Positions 47,701 through 56,153 of a stretch of DNA of 64,000 bases are shown piece after piece (the stretch's first letter is position 1; each line of letters opens with the position of its first letter). This stretch comes from Sphingomonas hominis. GTDB lineage: Bacteria > Pseudomonadota > Alphaproteobacteria > Sphingomonadales > Sphingomonadaceae. The stretch is from the NCBI RefSeq assembly GCF_013328205.1, contig NZ_JABULH010000006.1:158762-222761 (forward strand), written 5' to 3'. The translations under genes were made by a program, and so were the position numbers. Under the pieces are notes generated by a model, which saw only the letters and a list, made by a program, of their open reading frames with translations, made no database searches and was not told the origin of the DNA.

Positions 47701-48091
47701 GATCGGACGCCACGACCACGTGGTGGTCGGATCCAGCGACCGTCACCAGCGCGGGTACCACCCAGTCCAGCGCACCGGCGTTGCGGCGCAGCGATGCCAG
47801 GCTGGCGTCGTCGCCGGGCACGTAGAAGCCGATACTGAGGGCTGTACGATCCGCCGCACGACCATGACGCGGCAGCCATGCGGCAAGGCCGTGACGGTGT
47901 GGCTCGCCCCGCGCAGCGGCGGCATGGGGCTGGGGCAGCGGCAAGGCCACGTCGTGCCGCGCCGGCATCATCACCAGCGTCGTCGCGAACCCCACTGCCG
48001 CCAGCACGACCACCAGCAGCAATCCCGCCAATGTACGGCGTGAAATGCGGCTGCGACGGCCGCTGGGATCGAAGAAGATGGGAGAGGACAT
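44792..48091 (-). CDS. GH18-like / polysaccharide deacetylase / GT2 fusion protein
   Basis: 1099 aa. One N-terminal helix (21-42), a GH18-like domain about 85-400 with DLE (Asp195, Glu197) as catalytic site, a NodB deacetylase domain about 455-655 (TFDDGPDG 460-467 with Asp462/463, metal His513 and His517 in HSYTHP, RAPYF 551-555, LLHDGG at 618-623), a helix near 675-700, then a GT2 domain with DD 764-765, DAD 815-817, EDQD 906-909 and QRFRW 943-947, and C-terminal helices. The set resembles Pga/NodBC functions in one chain: synthesis, deacetylation and cutting of a GlcNAc-type polymer. It follows mprF by 28 bases. Confidence 0.9.
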   Translation of the reverse strand: MSSPIFFDPSGRRSRISRRTLAGLLLVVVLAAVGFATTLVMMPARHDVALPLPQPHAAAARGEPHRHGLAAWLPRHGRAADRTALSIGFYVPGDDASLASLRRNAGALDWVVPALVTVAGSDHHVVVASDPGFTRTLVALHQAPKVLPMVQNYGDAGWDGTGAARLLIDPAARTALATRLAAIVAQRRAAGLVMDLEALPASAMRPYLAFLRQLHAALPSSSIVAVTAPAGDADWPLGAIAAVTDKVIVMAYDQHWEGGTPGPIAAQDWFVQQIEAARRAIPSNKLAVALGSYAYDWHGDDTDALSIEEAWLAAHDSGTTPRFDPTSGNAAFGYDEDGQHHDIWMLDAATSWNEMQALKRLGIGDVALWRLGSEDPGFFADLAAMRTGTQPDLSHLAPVLNTDVEGSGEILRITATPRDGARRVRTDAQGIIRDEHYNALPTPYVVQRAGAADRKALALTFDDGPDGSWTPKILDELEAAHVPATFFVVGEGALAHPGLLNRIVADGDEIGNHSYTHPNMARLGPRATALELNATQRLVQAYTGRSMTLFRAPYFGDAEPTTTDELGPALEAQRAGYTVVGLHVDPNDWQRPGADAIVAQVLAQVRGATAQNSGNVILLHDGGGDRSQTVTALPRIITALKGAGYHFVTASQLVGVSPDKAMPQVTGRDLWAVRADVAIFVVLAALSALLTWLFYVAITLGMARAVMMAGLARLQASRHRELPPAFTPGVSVVIPAFNEERVIVASVHRVLASDYPGLEVIVADDGSKDRTSALVTEAFASDSRVRLLTLVNGGKAAALNRALLAASGEIVIALDADTQFEPGTIARLACWFADPRIGAVAGDARVGNRVNLVTRWQAIEYITAQNLERRALAGFDAMTVVPGAVGAWRRAALDAVGGYPEDTLAEDQDLTIAIQRAGWRVTYDPQAVAWTEAPESFRALAKQRFRWAFGTLQCLWKHRAILRTRKPSGLALIGMPQAWLFQIVFAAISPLIDLALIISMVATVLRVSQHGWAQTSGDVGSMALYWLAFTTVDIVCGWIGYRLDWRGTRFPALLLVAQRLVYRQIMYGVVLRAIAAAIGGWTVGWGKLERSGRASMASA

Positions 48092-48119
48092 GGCGCACGG
48101 ACCCCGGACCGGATGCAGT

Positions 48120-50735
48120 TCAGGCGGCGGCTCTAGCTTTCGGGGCGTGGGTGGATGCTGAGCCCGGGATTACAACTTGGTCATGCGCCACCGGCACGCT
48201 GCCGACCAGCAGCGACAGGTCGCGCAGCGCCTGCACCAGCGCCAGGCCGCGTGGTCCGGCGATGTAGCGCGGCTCCCATCGCGGCGCGAACTTCTCCTTG
48301 TACGCACGCAGCCCGCGAAATCCGTAGAAGCGCTCGCCGTGACGGAAGATCAGCGCTGCTGCCCGCGCCCAGGCCGGCGCAAGCCGGCGTCCGGCGATAC
48401 CCGACAGCGGCGCGATCCCCAGCGAGAAGCGGGCATAGCCTCGCGCCTGCGCCCAATTGATGATGTGGTAGAACAGGAAATCCATCGCCCCGTGTGGCGC
48501 ATCGGCGCGGTGGCGCATCAGGTCGACCGACGCCTCACGCCGGTTCGCCGTCAGCCACAGATTGGCGAACGCGACGATGCGTGTCCCCTCCATCGCCAAT
48601 GCGACGTCGAACCGGCTGATATAGTCGCGGTCGAAGTGGCCCAGACTGAAGCCCTTCTCGCCATGCCCCTTGGCCTGCATCCATTCGCCCGACACCGCCT
48701 CCAGTTCGTCCAGCACGACCGGCACTGCGCCCGCCGGTACGATCCGGAAGGTGAGGCCACGGCGCGCAGCGGCACGCTCGGCCTTGCGCAGCGAGCGTAG
48801 CCGCGGCGTGTCGAAGGTCAGCTCGGCAAGATCGACAATCGCCTCCTCGCCGTATTTGACGATGTTCAGCCCCATGCCGATCGCCAGTTCCAGCACCGGC
48901 GCGGTGACCTGGTATAGCAACAACCGCCCCTGCGCGCGGTCGGCCATGTCGCGGATGCGCCACAACAGCGCCGGCCACGCCGCAACCTCGCCGATCGGAT
49001 CGCCCATCACGACCCAGGTGGCACCGCGGAGCTGGTACATCAGCATCGCTTGCGCGTCCTCCGCCAGCAGGAAGCGCTTGTCGCCGGTGAGCGCCAGCAT
49101 CGCATCGGTGCGGTCCGCCCGCATCAGCACCGCGGCGATCGCGCCCGGATCGGCCGGGGTCGTGACGATCGCGGGGGTCGGCCCCAGCCAGCGCCATAGC
49201 GCCGCCGCGGTCAGCAGCACCGCCGCCGCCAGCGTCGCACGCAGAAAGCGCGGCGCGTCACCCGTCCAGGCGAAACGCCACCATAGGGCGTCGTCGTACG
49301 GCACATGGCGGTAAGCGAAGAACCCTATCCAGGTGACACCAGCCATCAGCGCCGCCAGCATCGCCAGCCATGCGCCCGACAGCGGCGTATGCGTCAGCGC
49401 GGTGTGGCGGTAGAAGGCCGCCCGCGTCCATTGCAGCAGTCCGACCAGCGCCAGGCAGACCGCCGCTTCCTCGTAATCGATCCCCTTGGCCAGTGAGAAC
49501 AGTGCCCCCGCAATCAGCAGCGCACGCACTGCCACAAATGCGCCGTCCAGCCGACGGTAGAGGCCGGGTGCAAGCAGAAGCAGCCCGGTGCCGACCAGGC
49601 TGGCGGCGATATGGCTCGCCTCGATGAAGGGCAGCGGTACGATTGCGGCGAGCACCCCCATGCGCGCGGTCAATGCCGGCAACGATCCCGATAGGAGCAG
49701 CATGGCGCCGCCCAGCACGCTCGCCACTGCCATCAACGGTGGCGCGATGCCGCCCGCTGCCTCGCGTCCTTCGTTCAGCCGGCGTGCCGCCCAGCCACGG
49801 TAGCGTGCACCCTCGCACAGCACCAACAGCAGGATCGCGATGCCGAGCGGCAGCAAGTAATAGATCACCCGGTACGCGACCAGCGCGGCAAGGATGATGG
49901 TCCGGTCGCCAGGCAACAGCGCCAGCACCACCGCCTCGAACACGCCGATCCCACCCGGCACGTGCGTCACCGCCGCCGCCACGACGCCCAGCGCATAGGC
50001 GAGGACGAACGCGGGCAGCAGCGACGGCATGGCATCAGGCACCAGCACGAACAGCGCCGCTGCGGCAGCGCCGGTGTCGAGCAGCGCGATCCCGATCTGC
50101 GCGGTCGCCTGCGCCGCGGACGGCAGCGGCAGCGACAGACGCCACACGCGCAGCGGACCGCGCACCCGCGCGCAGAGCCCGACCAGCGCGACCGTCAGCG
50201 CCAGTACCAGCGCGCCCAAGCCGTGAAGCACCACCGGTGCCAGCACCAGGCCGCCCAGTGCCAGTGCGCCGGGCCGCACCATCAGCGCGGCACCGGCAAT
50301 GGTGACGATGCCGGTCCAGAAAGTCGCGCTCGCCACCGCGATCACCCGCGCGATGTCAGCCGCGTCCAGGCCGGCGCGGGTATAGATGCGGTAGCGCGCC
50401 GACCCGCCGGTCAGCAGCGACAAACCCAGATTGTGGCTGAGCGTGTAGCTGGTGAACGACGCCAGTGCCGCAGTCCGCCACGGCAGCGGCCGCCCGACGA
50501 TGCGCAGCGCCAGCACGTCATAGAAGGTGAGCGCCAGGTAGCTGCCGGCGGTCAGCGCGATCGCGATCGCGATCCTGCTCGGCTGCAGCGCGTGCAACGC
50601 ACCGTGCACCGCGCCGAACGTCATCTCGCGGGTCAGCGCCTCCATTGCATCGATCCCCAGCACGACCAGCGCCACCGTCACCGCGACCATCAGCGCGACG
50701 CGGTGCCGCCGGATCAGCGCCACGGAATCAGCCAC
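48120..50735 (-). CDS. mprF: bifunctional lysylphosphatidylglycerol flippase/synthetase MprF
   Basis: 871 aa. Residues 1 to about 500 hold some fourteen membrane segments including the flippase core (GGSARYRIYTRAGLDAADIA; THVPGGIGVFEAVVLALLPG). From about 540 the DUF2156 synthetase domain follows (WVVMGDPIGEVAAWPALLWR; SVDLMRHRADAP; GIAPLSGI). MprF transfers Lys or Ala from tRNA to phosphatidylglycerol and flips the product, lowering surface charge. It overlaps the DUF2147 gene by 8 bases; the fusion enzyme follows. Confidence 0.93.
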   Translation of the reverse strand: MADSVALIRRHRVALMVAVTVALVVLGIDAMEALTREMTFGAVHGALHALQPSRIAIAIALTAGSYLALTFYDVLALRIVGRPLPWRTAALASFTSYTLSHNLGLSLLTGGSARYRIYTRAGLDAADIARVIAVASATFWTGIVTIAGAALMVRPGALALGGLVLAPVVLHGLGALVLALTVALVGLCARVRGPLRVWRLSLPLPSAAQATAQIGIALLDTGAAAAALFVLVPDAMPSLLPAFVLAYALGVVAAAVTHVPGGIGVFEAVVLALLPGDRTIILAALVAYRVIYYLLPLGIAILLLVLCEGARYRGWAARRLNEGREAAGGIAPPLMAVASVLGGAMLLLSGSLPALTARMGVLAAIVPLPFIEASHIAASLVGTGLLLLAPGLYRRLDGAFVAVRALLIAGALFSLAKGIDYEEAAVCLALVGLLQWTRAAFYRHTALTHTPLSGAWLAMLAALMAGVTWIGFFAYRHVPYDDALWWRFAWTGDAPRFLRATLAAAVLLTAAALWRWLGPTPAIVTTPADPGAIAAVLMRADRTDAMLALTGDKRFLLAEDAQAMLMYQLRGATWVVMGDPIGEVAAWPALLWRIRDMADRAQGRLLLYQVTAPVLELAIGMGLNIVKYGEEAIVDLAELTFDTPRLRSLRKAERAAARRGLTFRIVPAGAVPVVLDELEAVSGEWMQAKGHGEKGFSLGHFDRDYISRFDVALAMEGTRIVAFANLWLTANRREASVDLMRHRADAPHGAMDFLFYHIINWAQARGYARFSLGIAPLSGIAGRRLAPAWARAAALIFRHGERFYGFRGLRAYKEKFAPRWEPRYIAGPRGLALVQALRDLSLLVGSVPVAHDQVVIPGSASTHAPKARAAA

Positions 50736-51174
50736 GCGGCGTCTCAGGGATACGACGCCAGACCTGCGAGCGGCAGATCAACCCGTGCAGGATGCAGCCC
50801 TTCAGCTTCATGGCATTGGCGTCGACCGGCTCGATCTCCGAATAGAAGCGCTGACCGCGATCGGGCACGAACACCGTGCCGGACCAGCCGCCCGCCCCGT
50901 CCGGCTTGTAGTTTTCCAGCAGCGCGGTGCCGACCAGCCGCGCGGTGCCGCCATCGCGCGCATCCGACTGCGCCTCCGCGCTGGCCCACACGACCCAGCC
51001 GCACAACTTCTCGCCACATGCGCCGGTGTGCACCGCGACGGTGTTGTGCGGGTTCATCCAGGTTCCGGCGATAGAGTTGGACGACGGGCCGGCATGCGCC
51101 TGTGCAGTGCCGCACAAGATGAGTGCGGTGGTGATGGCGGTGGCAAGACGCCGGATGGCGGTCATGTGCTCCAT
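50728..51174 (-). CDS. DUF2147 exported protein
   Basis: 148 aa with signal peptide (LATAITTALILCGTAQAHAG) and the DUF2147 pattern: GTWMNPHNTVAVHTGACGEK, LCGWVVWAS, ENYKPDGAGGWSGTVFVPDR, LKGCILHGLICRSQVW with four Cys that may pair. Lipocalin-like beta protein of unknown role. Start could be 51174 or the third-codon ATG at 51165. Overlaps mprF. Confidence 0.88.
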   Translation of the reverse strand: MEHMTAIRRLATAITTALILCGTAQAHAGPSSNSIAGTWMNPHNTVAVHTGACGEKLCGWVVWASAEAQSDARDGGTARLVGTALLENYKPDGAGGWSGTVFVPDRGQRFYSEIEPVDANAMKLKGCILHGLICRSQVWRRIPETPRG

Positions 51175-51248
51175 TTCCTCAAGCCGTTGATCGCGAGGCG
51201 GCGAGGAATAGGGTTCGGCGAATTGCGGCCCGATCGACGCGGCATGAA

Positions 51249-51260
51249 CATTCGGTCATG
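51249..51260. promoter_or_regulatory. candidate shared regulator site upstream of DUF2147-mprF
   Basis: CATTCGGTCATG lies about 75 bases upstream of the DUF2147 start and matches 10 of 12 bases with CATTCCGTAATG at 52402-52413, the other promoter region of this cluster; flanks also agree (GA-x-CATTC…CGCG). Confidence 0.4.
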
Positions 51261-51276
51261 CGCGGTTCCTCAGGCA

Positions 51277-51996
51277 TTACGATCGCCGTCGGATCGCCTG
51301 CCAGATCGCGCCGACCAGCGCGCCCCCGTCGTGACGCAGATAATGGTCGCCCGGCAAGGCGACGACGCGCACGTTGCGACCATGCAGCAGCGGGCAGAGG
51401 CTGTTCTCTTCCTGTACGCCGTGGATGCAGGTGACCGGCAGCCAGTCGATCGCACGCGCGCTGGGCAGCGCTGGCAGATCGGGTGCCCCGTCCAGGAAAC
51501 CGCCGGGTGTCGCCTTGAACAGCAGCGTCTCGCCCGGCACTGCCAGGATCACCTGTGCGATGCGCGGCCTCAGGTCGGACGGCATGCCCGCCACGCCGTA
51601 TTGCAGCATGTCGGCACCGAACGACTGGCCGATCAGGATCACCCGCCGTGCATTCGGCAGCGCCAGCGCATGTCGGACAGTCTCCGCGATCATCGCCCGC
51701 GCCTCATCTGGCGTGCGGCGATGCGCGTAGGCGGTAAGGCTATTGACCGCGAGCACCGGTACGCCCCGGTCCGCGATCGCCTGCACCACGCGCGACCCCA
51801 TGCCGATGTTCAGCCCCGAATCTCCCGACAGGAACACGGCCACGGTGCCGCGTTGCCGAACAGGCGCCGCAACCGATGCGGGAAACAGGCGATATACCGG
51901 TCCGCCGAACCAGCCCATGTAGCCCAGGAACCCGAGCGCGCCGAGTATCGGCGTCAGAATGGCGAGCACGATGAAGGAGCGGTGGCGACGGAGCAT
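51277..51996 (-). CDS. VirJ/AcvB-like alpha/beta hydrolase
   Basis: 239 aa. N-terminal membrane anchor or signal (FIVLAILTPILGALGFLGYM), then the VirJ domain: TVAVFLSGDSG, nucleophile Ser in LIGQSFGADMLQYG, and catalytic His in LPGDHYLRHDG. In Agrobacterium AcvB/VirJ act in the periplasm and AcvB hydrolyses lysyl-phosphatidylglycerol made by LpiA/MprF. Its place just upstream of mprF fits a make-and-break pair for aminoacyl lipids. Confidence 0.88.
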   Translation of the reverse strand: MLRRHRSFIVLAILTPILGALGFLGYMGWFGGPVYRLFPASVAAPVRQRGTVAVFLSGDSGLNIGMGSRVVQAIADRGVPVLAVNSLTAYAHRRTPDEARAMIAETVRHALALPNARRVILIGQSFGADMLQYGVAGMPSDLRPRIAQVILAVPGETLLFKATPGGFLDGAPDLPALPSARAIDWLPVTCIHGVQEENSLCPLLHGRNVRVVALPGDHYLRHDGGALVGAIWQAIRRRS

Positions 51997-51999
51997 GGC

Positions 52000-52350
52000 T
52001 CATCCTGTCAACGTATAGGTGATGTCGAAACAGGCGACGGTCAGCGTCAGCATCGCGGCGATGAAGGTGGTGTCCGCGATCCGCTCCATGTGATGGAGCC
52101 GGCGATGGTCGCCCCGCCGCAGCGCGATGTACGATGCCAGCGTCGCGACCAGGAAGCACAATGCATCAAACGCCAGCAGGTCGTCGGCCAATCCGGCGCG
52201 ACGCCCGTTGATCTGACCCAGATGCAGCAGGCTGATGCCCGTCAGGCACACACCCACCATGCCCGCCGCGATCGGACAGATCATTCGGCAGGTCCGCTCA
52301 TCGAGCACGCGTCGCCGAGGGTCGCGATCGGGGTGCGAGCTGTTGTTCAC
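52000..52350 (-). CDS. small membrane protein, 116 aa, first gene of the mprF group
   Basis: Unrecognised. Three hydrophobic segments: CPIAAGMVGVCLTGISLLHL, LLAFDALCFLVATLASYIAL and TTFIAAMLTLTVACFDITYT. Stop lies 3 bases before the VirJ-like start. Divergent from the PDZ-regulator-kinase set. Confidence 0.7.
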   Translation of the reverse strand: MNNSSHPDRDPRRRVLDERTCRMICPIAAGMVGVCLTGISLLHLGQINGRRAGLADDLLAFDALCFLVATLASYIALRRGDHRRLHHMERIADTTFIAAMLTLTVACFDITYTLTG

Positions 52351-52391
52351 CGGCGCCGGACTATGGATGCGGCATTGTCAGCGTGCTGGCG

Positions 52392-52413
52392 ACCGAATGA
52401 GCATTCCGTAATG
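52392..52413. promoter_or_regulatory. candidate response-regulator operator in divergent promoter
   Basis: ACCGAATG-AG-CATTCCGT is an 8-bp inverted repeat with one mismatch and a 2-base spacer, extended to CATTCCGTAATG. It lies 42 bases upstream of the leftward membrane-protein gene, between it and the rightward two-component genes. A related site occurs at 51249. Confidence 0.45.
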
Positions 52414-52432
52414 TCGCGCCCATCGCCCGAAC

Positions 52433-52690
52433 ATGCGGATCGGCCGACAGGGGAACACGGCTCGCCTCGCGCAGAAGAAACGCTCATGCTTCCCCAGTCA
52501 CCAGAGGTTGTCGCGATGCGCCATCGGCGAGGACATCGTCGACCTGGATGTCGGCGCGTGCCGGATGCTGGCAGACATCGGCGGAGCCCATCCGATCGCC
52601 CGCAGGACTGCCAACGTCGGCCACGCCGTGGTGGCCCGGACTGGCGAATTGCTGGAACTGTTCGAACGGCGAAAGGGGGTGCGGCAATGA
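52433..52690 (+). CDS. possible small protein upstream of PDZ gene
   Basis: An 85-codon frame whose C-terminal half looks like protein (GEDIVDLDVGACRMLADIGG; ARTGELLELFERRKGVRQ) and whose stop overlaps the ATG of the PDZ gene. The N-terminal half is poor and the start uncertain (TTG 52508 or ATG 52562 are alternatives). May be a relic. Confidence 0.3.
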   Translation: MRIGRQGNTARLAQKKRSCFPSHQRLSRCAIGEDIVDLDVGACRMLADIGGAHPIARRTANVGHAVVARTGELLELFERRKGVRQ

Positions 52691-53019
52691 ACGAACTGCG
52701 CTTGATCCGCCGTGCGGCGCAGGTGCTCGCGATGCTTGCATTGCTCGTCGGCGCGCTCGCATTGCGCGCACTCCATGCCGATCGCGAGGTTGACGGTACC
52801 ACCGCCGGCGCGACGCTGACCGGCTTGTTGCCGGTCGTCACCAGCCTGAAGGCGCACGGCGCAGCCGATCGCGCCGGGCTACGCGTCGGCGATGTGATCG
52901 AACGCGTCGACGGACGCGTGCCGCAATCGCTTGCCCAGGTCGAGCGGACGATGGCATCGGGGCGTCATATTAAGCTGGCGGTCCAGCGTGACGGGCATCT
53001 GGCCAATGTCATTATGTAA
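52687..53019 (+). CDS. membrane-anchored PDZ protein, 110 aa
   Basis: One N-terminal helix (QVLAMLALLVGALALRAL) and a single PDZ-like domain (TGLLPVVTSLKAHGAADRAG; LRVGDVIERVDGRVPQSLAQ). No protease domain. PDZ domains bind C-termini, so it may tether or sense an envelope partner for the adjacent kinase. AAAGGGGGTG precedes ATG 52687. The response regulator starts 20 bases after its stop. Confidence 0.75.
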   Translation: MNELRLIRRAAQVLAMLALLVGALALRALHADREVDGTTAGATLTGLLPVVTSLKAHGAADRAGLRVGDVIERVDGRVPQSLAQVERTMASGRHIKLAVQRDGHLANVIM

Positions 53020-53039
53020 TGAAAACGAAGGAGAGCGGC

Positions 53040-53726
53040 ATGTCGCACAAGATCCTGCTGATCGAGGATGACGCGGCAACCGCGGCCTATATCGCTAAAG
53101 GACTGGTGGAGGAGGGCTTCGTCGTTGATTGCTGCGCGACCGGCCGCGACGGCTTGTTCCAGGCGACCGGCGGCGGTTACGACTGCATCGTGCTGGACCG
53201 AATGCTGCCCGGCATTGACGGCATGGCGGTACTCGCGGGGATGCGCGGCGCAGGCGTGACAACCCCGGTCATCATCCTGTCCGCTCTCGGGTCGGCGGAG
53301 GATCGCGTAAAGGGCCTAGTCGGCGGATCGGACGATTACCTCGTCAAACCGTTCGCCTTTGCCGAACTGCTCGCGCGCATCCGGCTTCAGGTGCGCCGCG
53401 GCACGGCAACGCCCGCGGTCGAGACGGTGCTGCGCTGCGACGACCTCGAAATGGACCTTCTCGCGCACCGGGTGACCCGCAACGGCCAAATGCTGCCCCT
53501 GCAACCACGCGAGTTCCGGCTGCTCGAGTATCTACTGCGTCATGTCGATCAGGTCGTGACCCGCACCATGCTGCTCGAAGGCGTGTGGGACTATCATTTC
53601 GATCCCGGCACCAACGTCATCGACGTCCATCTCAGCCGGCTGCGCAAGAAGGTGGACGAGGGTTTCGCACGCCCGCTGCTCCACACCGTACGCGGGGTCG
53701 GATACCGGATGGGCGTGGGCGCCTAA
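53040..53726 (+). CDS. OmpR-family response regulator
   Basis: 228 aa: receiver domain with DD (IEDDAA), phosphoacceptor Asp in CIVLDRMLPGIDG and Lys in YLVKPFAF; then a winged-helix output (LQPREFRLLEYLLRHVDQVV; VIDVHLSRLRKKVDEGFARP; TVRGVGYRMG). ATG 53040 follows AAGGAGAG. Pairs with the kinase one base downstream. Confidence 0.95.
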   Translation: MSHKILLIEDDAATAAYIAKGLVEEGFVVDCCATGRDGLFQATGGGYDCIVLDRMLPGIDGMAVLAGMRGAGVTTPVIILSALGSAEDRVKGLVGGSDDYLVKPFAFAELLARIRLQVRRGTATPAVETVLRCDDLEMDLLAHRVTRNGQMLPLQPREFRLLEYLLRHVDQVVTRTMLLEGVWDYHFDPGTNVIDVHLSRLRKKVDEGFARPLLHTVRGVGYRMGVGA

Positions 53727-53727
53727 A

Positions 53728-55119
53728 ATGAACTGGCGTTCGACCACGTTGCGCTTCGCCTCGCTGGTCTTCCTGCTGCAATGCGTGGCGGCGGCCGCCT
53801 TGCTTACCTGCGTGCACTGGGTGGTGCGCAGCCAGGTTTATACGTCTGCGATCCAGACGGCTGAGATACTGCGCCAAGACCTGCTCAGCGTTTATGCCCG
53901 GGGCGGCGACGCCGCGTTGCGGCAGGCGGTCGCGCAGCGCAGCGCCGGCGATCCCGCAACCGCGGACGCCGTGCTGCTGCTCGCCGATCGTCGCGGCCGG
54001 ATCGTCGCGGGCAATCTATCGGCCTGGCCGCCCGGCGTCGCGCTGTCAGATCGCAGCCATGCCGAACTGTACCGCGTGGGTCATGCCACGCCCGAGGCGA
54101 TGTTGCTCCACGTCTCCAATCTGCCCGGCGGATCGCGCTTGTTGACCGGCAGCGTCGTCGATGACGAGACACACACGATCCGCCTGCTCGAACTGGCGAC
54201 CCCGGTCGCGCTGGCGCTGGCCATTGCCTTTGCCGCGCTGGCGGCGTGGCTGGCAGCGCGGATGATTGTTCTGCGGCTTGATGGAACGATCGCCACGCTG
54301 GCGGCAGTGCGTGCCGGTGACCTGTCCCGTCGCGTGCCCGCGAGCCGCGCCGACGACGCCTTCGCCATGCTCGCCGACGCGATCAACGCCATGCTGGATC
54401 GGATCGAGCATCTGATGGGGGAATTGACGCTCGCCACCGACATGCTCGCGCATGATTTGAAATCGCCGCTCACCCGCCTCCACTCGGCGCTGGAGCGTGC
54501 CGTGCGCAATATCGACACGCCCGTCGCCATCGAGGCGGTCGATCGCGCGATGGCGGAGGGCACGCGGGTTCTGCGCATGGTCGAAACCGCACTCTCCATC
54601 ACCCGGGCCGAGGCCGGGATCGGTCGCGATCTTTTCGTTGCTACCGATCTTGCCGCCGAACTGCGCGACATCGCCGACATCTATGAACCTCTGGTTGAGG
54701 AAGCGGGGCGCACGATCCACGTCATCGGCGCTACAGCCTTGACCCTGCCCCTTCACCGCGAACTCATCGCGCAATCCCTCGCCAACCTGGTCGACAATGC
54801 GCTGAAATATGGCGCTGGCGCCATCACGCTGTCGGTTGAGGCGCGCGGGGCTTACGCCTGCCTGTCGGTCACCGACGAAGGGTCCGGCATCGCACCCGAG
54901 CACCGCGCTACCGCGCTTCGCCGCTTCGGACGCATCGAAGAAGCGCGCAGCGGAACGGGAGCAGGACTGGGTCTCTCACTCGTCGCTGCCGTCGCGCGGC
55001 TACATGGTGGTGATGTGTCGCTGGAAAGCGCCGGTGGCCTGAAGGTCATGCTGAGCCTCCCGCTAACGGCTATGGTAGATCCAAGCACGGATAGTGCCGC
55101 ATCGGCGGTCACACCGTAG
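53728..55119 (+). CDS. sensor histidine kinase
   Basis: 463 aa. Two membrane helices (about 10-33 and 150-175) around a 115-residue periplasmic sensor, HAMP (about 175-230), phosphoacceptor His in LAHDLKSPLTRLHSALERAV, and ATPase motifs LVDNALKYGAG and GTGAGLGLSLVAAVARLHGG. EnvZ/PhoQ-like arrangement. Cognate regulator lies directly upstream. Confidence 0.94.
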   Translation: MNWRSTTLRFASLVFLLQCVAAAALLTCVHWVVRSQVYTSAIQTAEILRQDLLSVYARGGDAALRQAVAQRSAGDPATADAVLLLADRRGRIVAGNLSAWPPGVALSDRSHAELYRVGHATPEAMLLHVSNLPGGSRLLTGSVVDDETHTIRLLELATPVALALAIAFAALAAWLAARMIVLRLDGTIATLAAVRAGDLSRRVPASRADDAFAMLADAINAMLDRIEHLMGELTLATDMLAHDLKSPLTRLHSALERAVRNIDTPVAIEAVDRAMAEGTRVLRMVETALSITRAEAGIGRDLFVATDLAAELRDIADIYEPLVEEAGRTIHVIGATALTLPLHRELIAQSLANLVDNALKYGAGAITLSVEARGAYACLSVTDEGSGIAPEHRATALRRFGRIEEARSGTGAGLGLSLVAAVARLHGGDVSLESAGGLKVMLSLPLTAMVDPSTDSAASAVTP

Positions 55120-55223
55120 GGTAGGTTTCCAACAAAGCGCGTGCGGTTCACCCGCGCCCCTCCCCTCATCGCGCAAGCGTCCCTATTTGCGGGCAGCCTT
55201 CAGCGAAGGCGACAAGGGGGCTT

Positions 55224-56153
55224 ATGACGGAACCGATCCTCACGCTTTCGGGCGTGTCAAAGACGTACAAGGGCGGCTTCACCGCGCTCCACGGCGTCGA
55301 CCTCACGATCAACAAGGGCGAGATCTTCGCGCTGCTCGGCCCGAATGGCGCGGGCAAGACGACGTTGATCAGCATCATCTGCGGCATCGTGACACCCTCG
55401 ACCGGCACGATCCACGTCGGCGGGCACGACGCGATCGCCGACTACAAGGCCGCGCGCAGCCTGATCGGCCTCGTGCCACAGGAACTGTCGGTCGACATGT
55501 TCGAGACCGTGCTCGCAACCGTCACCTTCTCGCGCCGGCTGTTCGGCCGCTCAGGCCATAGCGCGTACATCGAGCAAGTGCTGCGCGACCTGTCGCTATG
55601 GGACAAGCGCAACAACAAGATCATGGAATTGTCGGGCGGCATGAAGCGCCGCGTGCTGATCGCCAAGGCGCTGGCGCACGAACCCGAAGTGCTATTCCTC
55701 GACGAGCCGACGGCGGGCGTCGATGTCGCACTGCGCCGCGACATGTGGAAGCTGGTTCACCGCCTCCGCGAGCGCGGTACCACGATCATCCTGACCACGC
55801 ATTACATTGAGGAGGCCGAGGAGATGGCCGATCGCGTCGGCGTCATCAACAAGGGTCGCCTGCTGCTGGTCGACCAGAAAGAGGCGTTAATGCAGAAGCT
55901 TGGCAAGCGCGAGCTCGACCTGACGCTGGTCGACGCACTCGACGCGGTACCCGCAGGGCTGGAGCGCTGGCAGCTGAGCCTCGTCAACGAGGGCCACACA
56001 CTGCGCTACGTCTTCGACGCAACTAATGAGGATACCGGCATTCCGTCGCTGCTGCATGAGCTGTCCGCGCGTCACATCGCGTTCAAGGACCTGGAGACGT
56101 CGAAGTCGAGCCTCGAAGACATCTTCGTCGACCTGGTGGAGGAACGGGCATGA
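55224..56153 (+). CDS. ABC-2 type exporter, ATP-binding protein
   Basis: 309 aa. Walker [10 protein letters not shown] (about 38-46), signature LSGGMKRR, Walker [13 protein letters not shown] and switch His ([14 protein letters not shown]). DrrA/YadG-like subfamily exporting drugs, lipids or polysaccharides. GGGGGC precedes the ATG. Overlaps the permease by 4 bases. Confidence 0.94.
   Translation: MTEPILTLSGVSKTYKGGFTALHGVDLTINKGEIFALLGPNGAGKTTLISIICGIVTPSTGTIHVGGHDAIADYKAARSLIGLVPQELSVDMFETVLATVTFSRRLFGRSGHSAYIEQVLRDLSLWDKRNNKIMELSGGMKRRVLIAKALAHEPEVLFLDEPTAGVDVALRRDMWKLVHRLRERGTTIILTTHYIEEAEEMADRVGVINKGRLLLVDQKEALMQKLGKRELDLTLVDALDAVPAGLERWQLSLVNEGHTLRYVFDATNEDTGIPSLLHELSARHIAFKDLETSKSSLEDIFVDLVEERA

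Noticed and set aside
50785-53019. 744-codon rightward open frame across DUF2147, VirJ-like and membrane genes
   Set aside because: Antisense to well-recognised genes, rich in Arg/His/Gln, typical of GC-rich antisense frames. Only its last part (from 52687) is the real PDZ gene.
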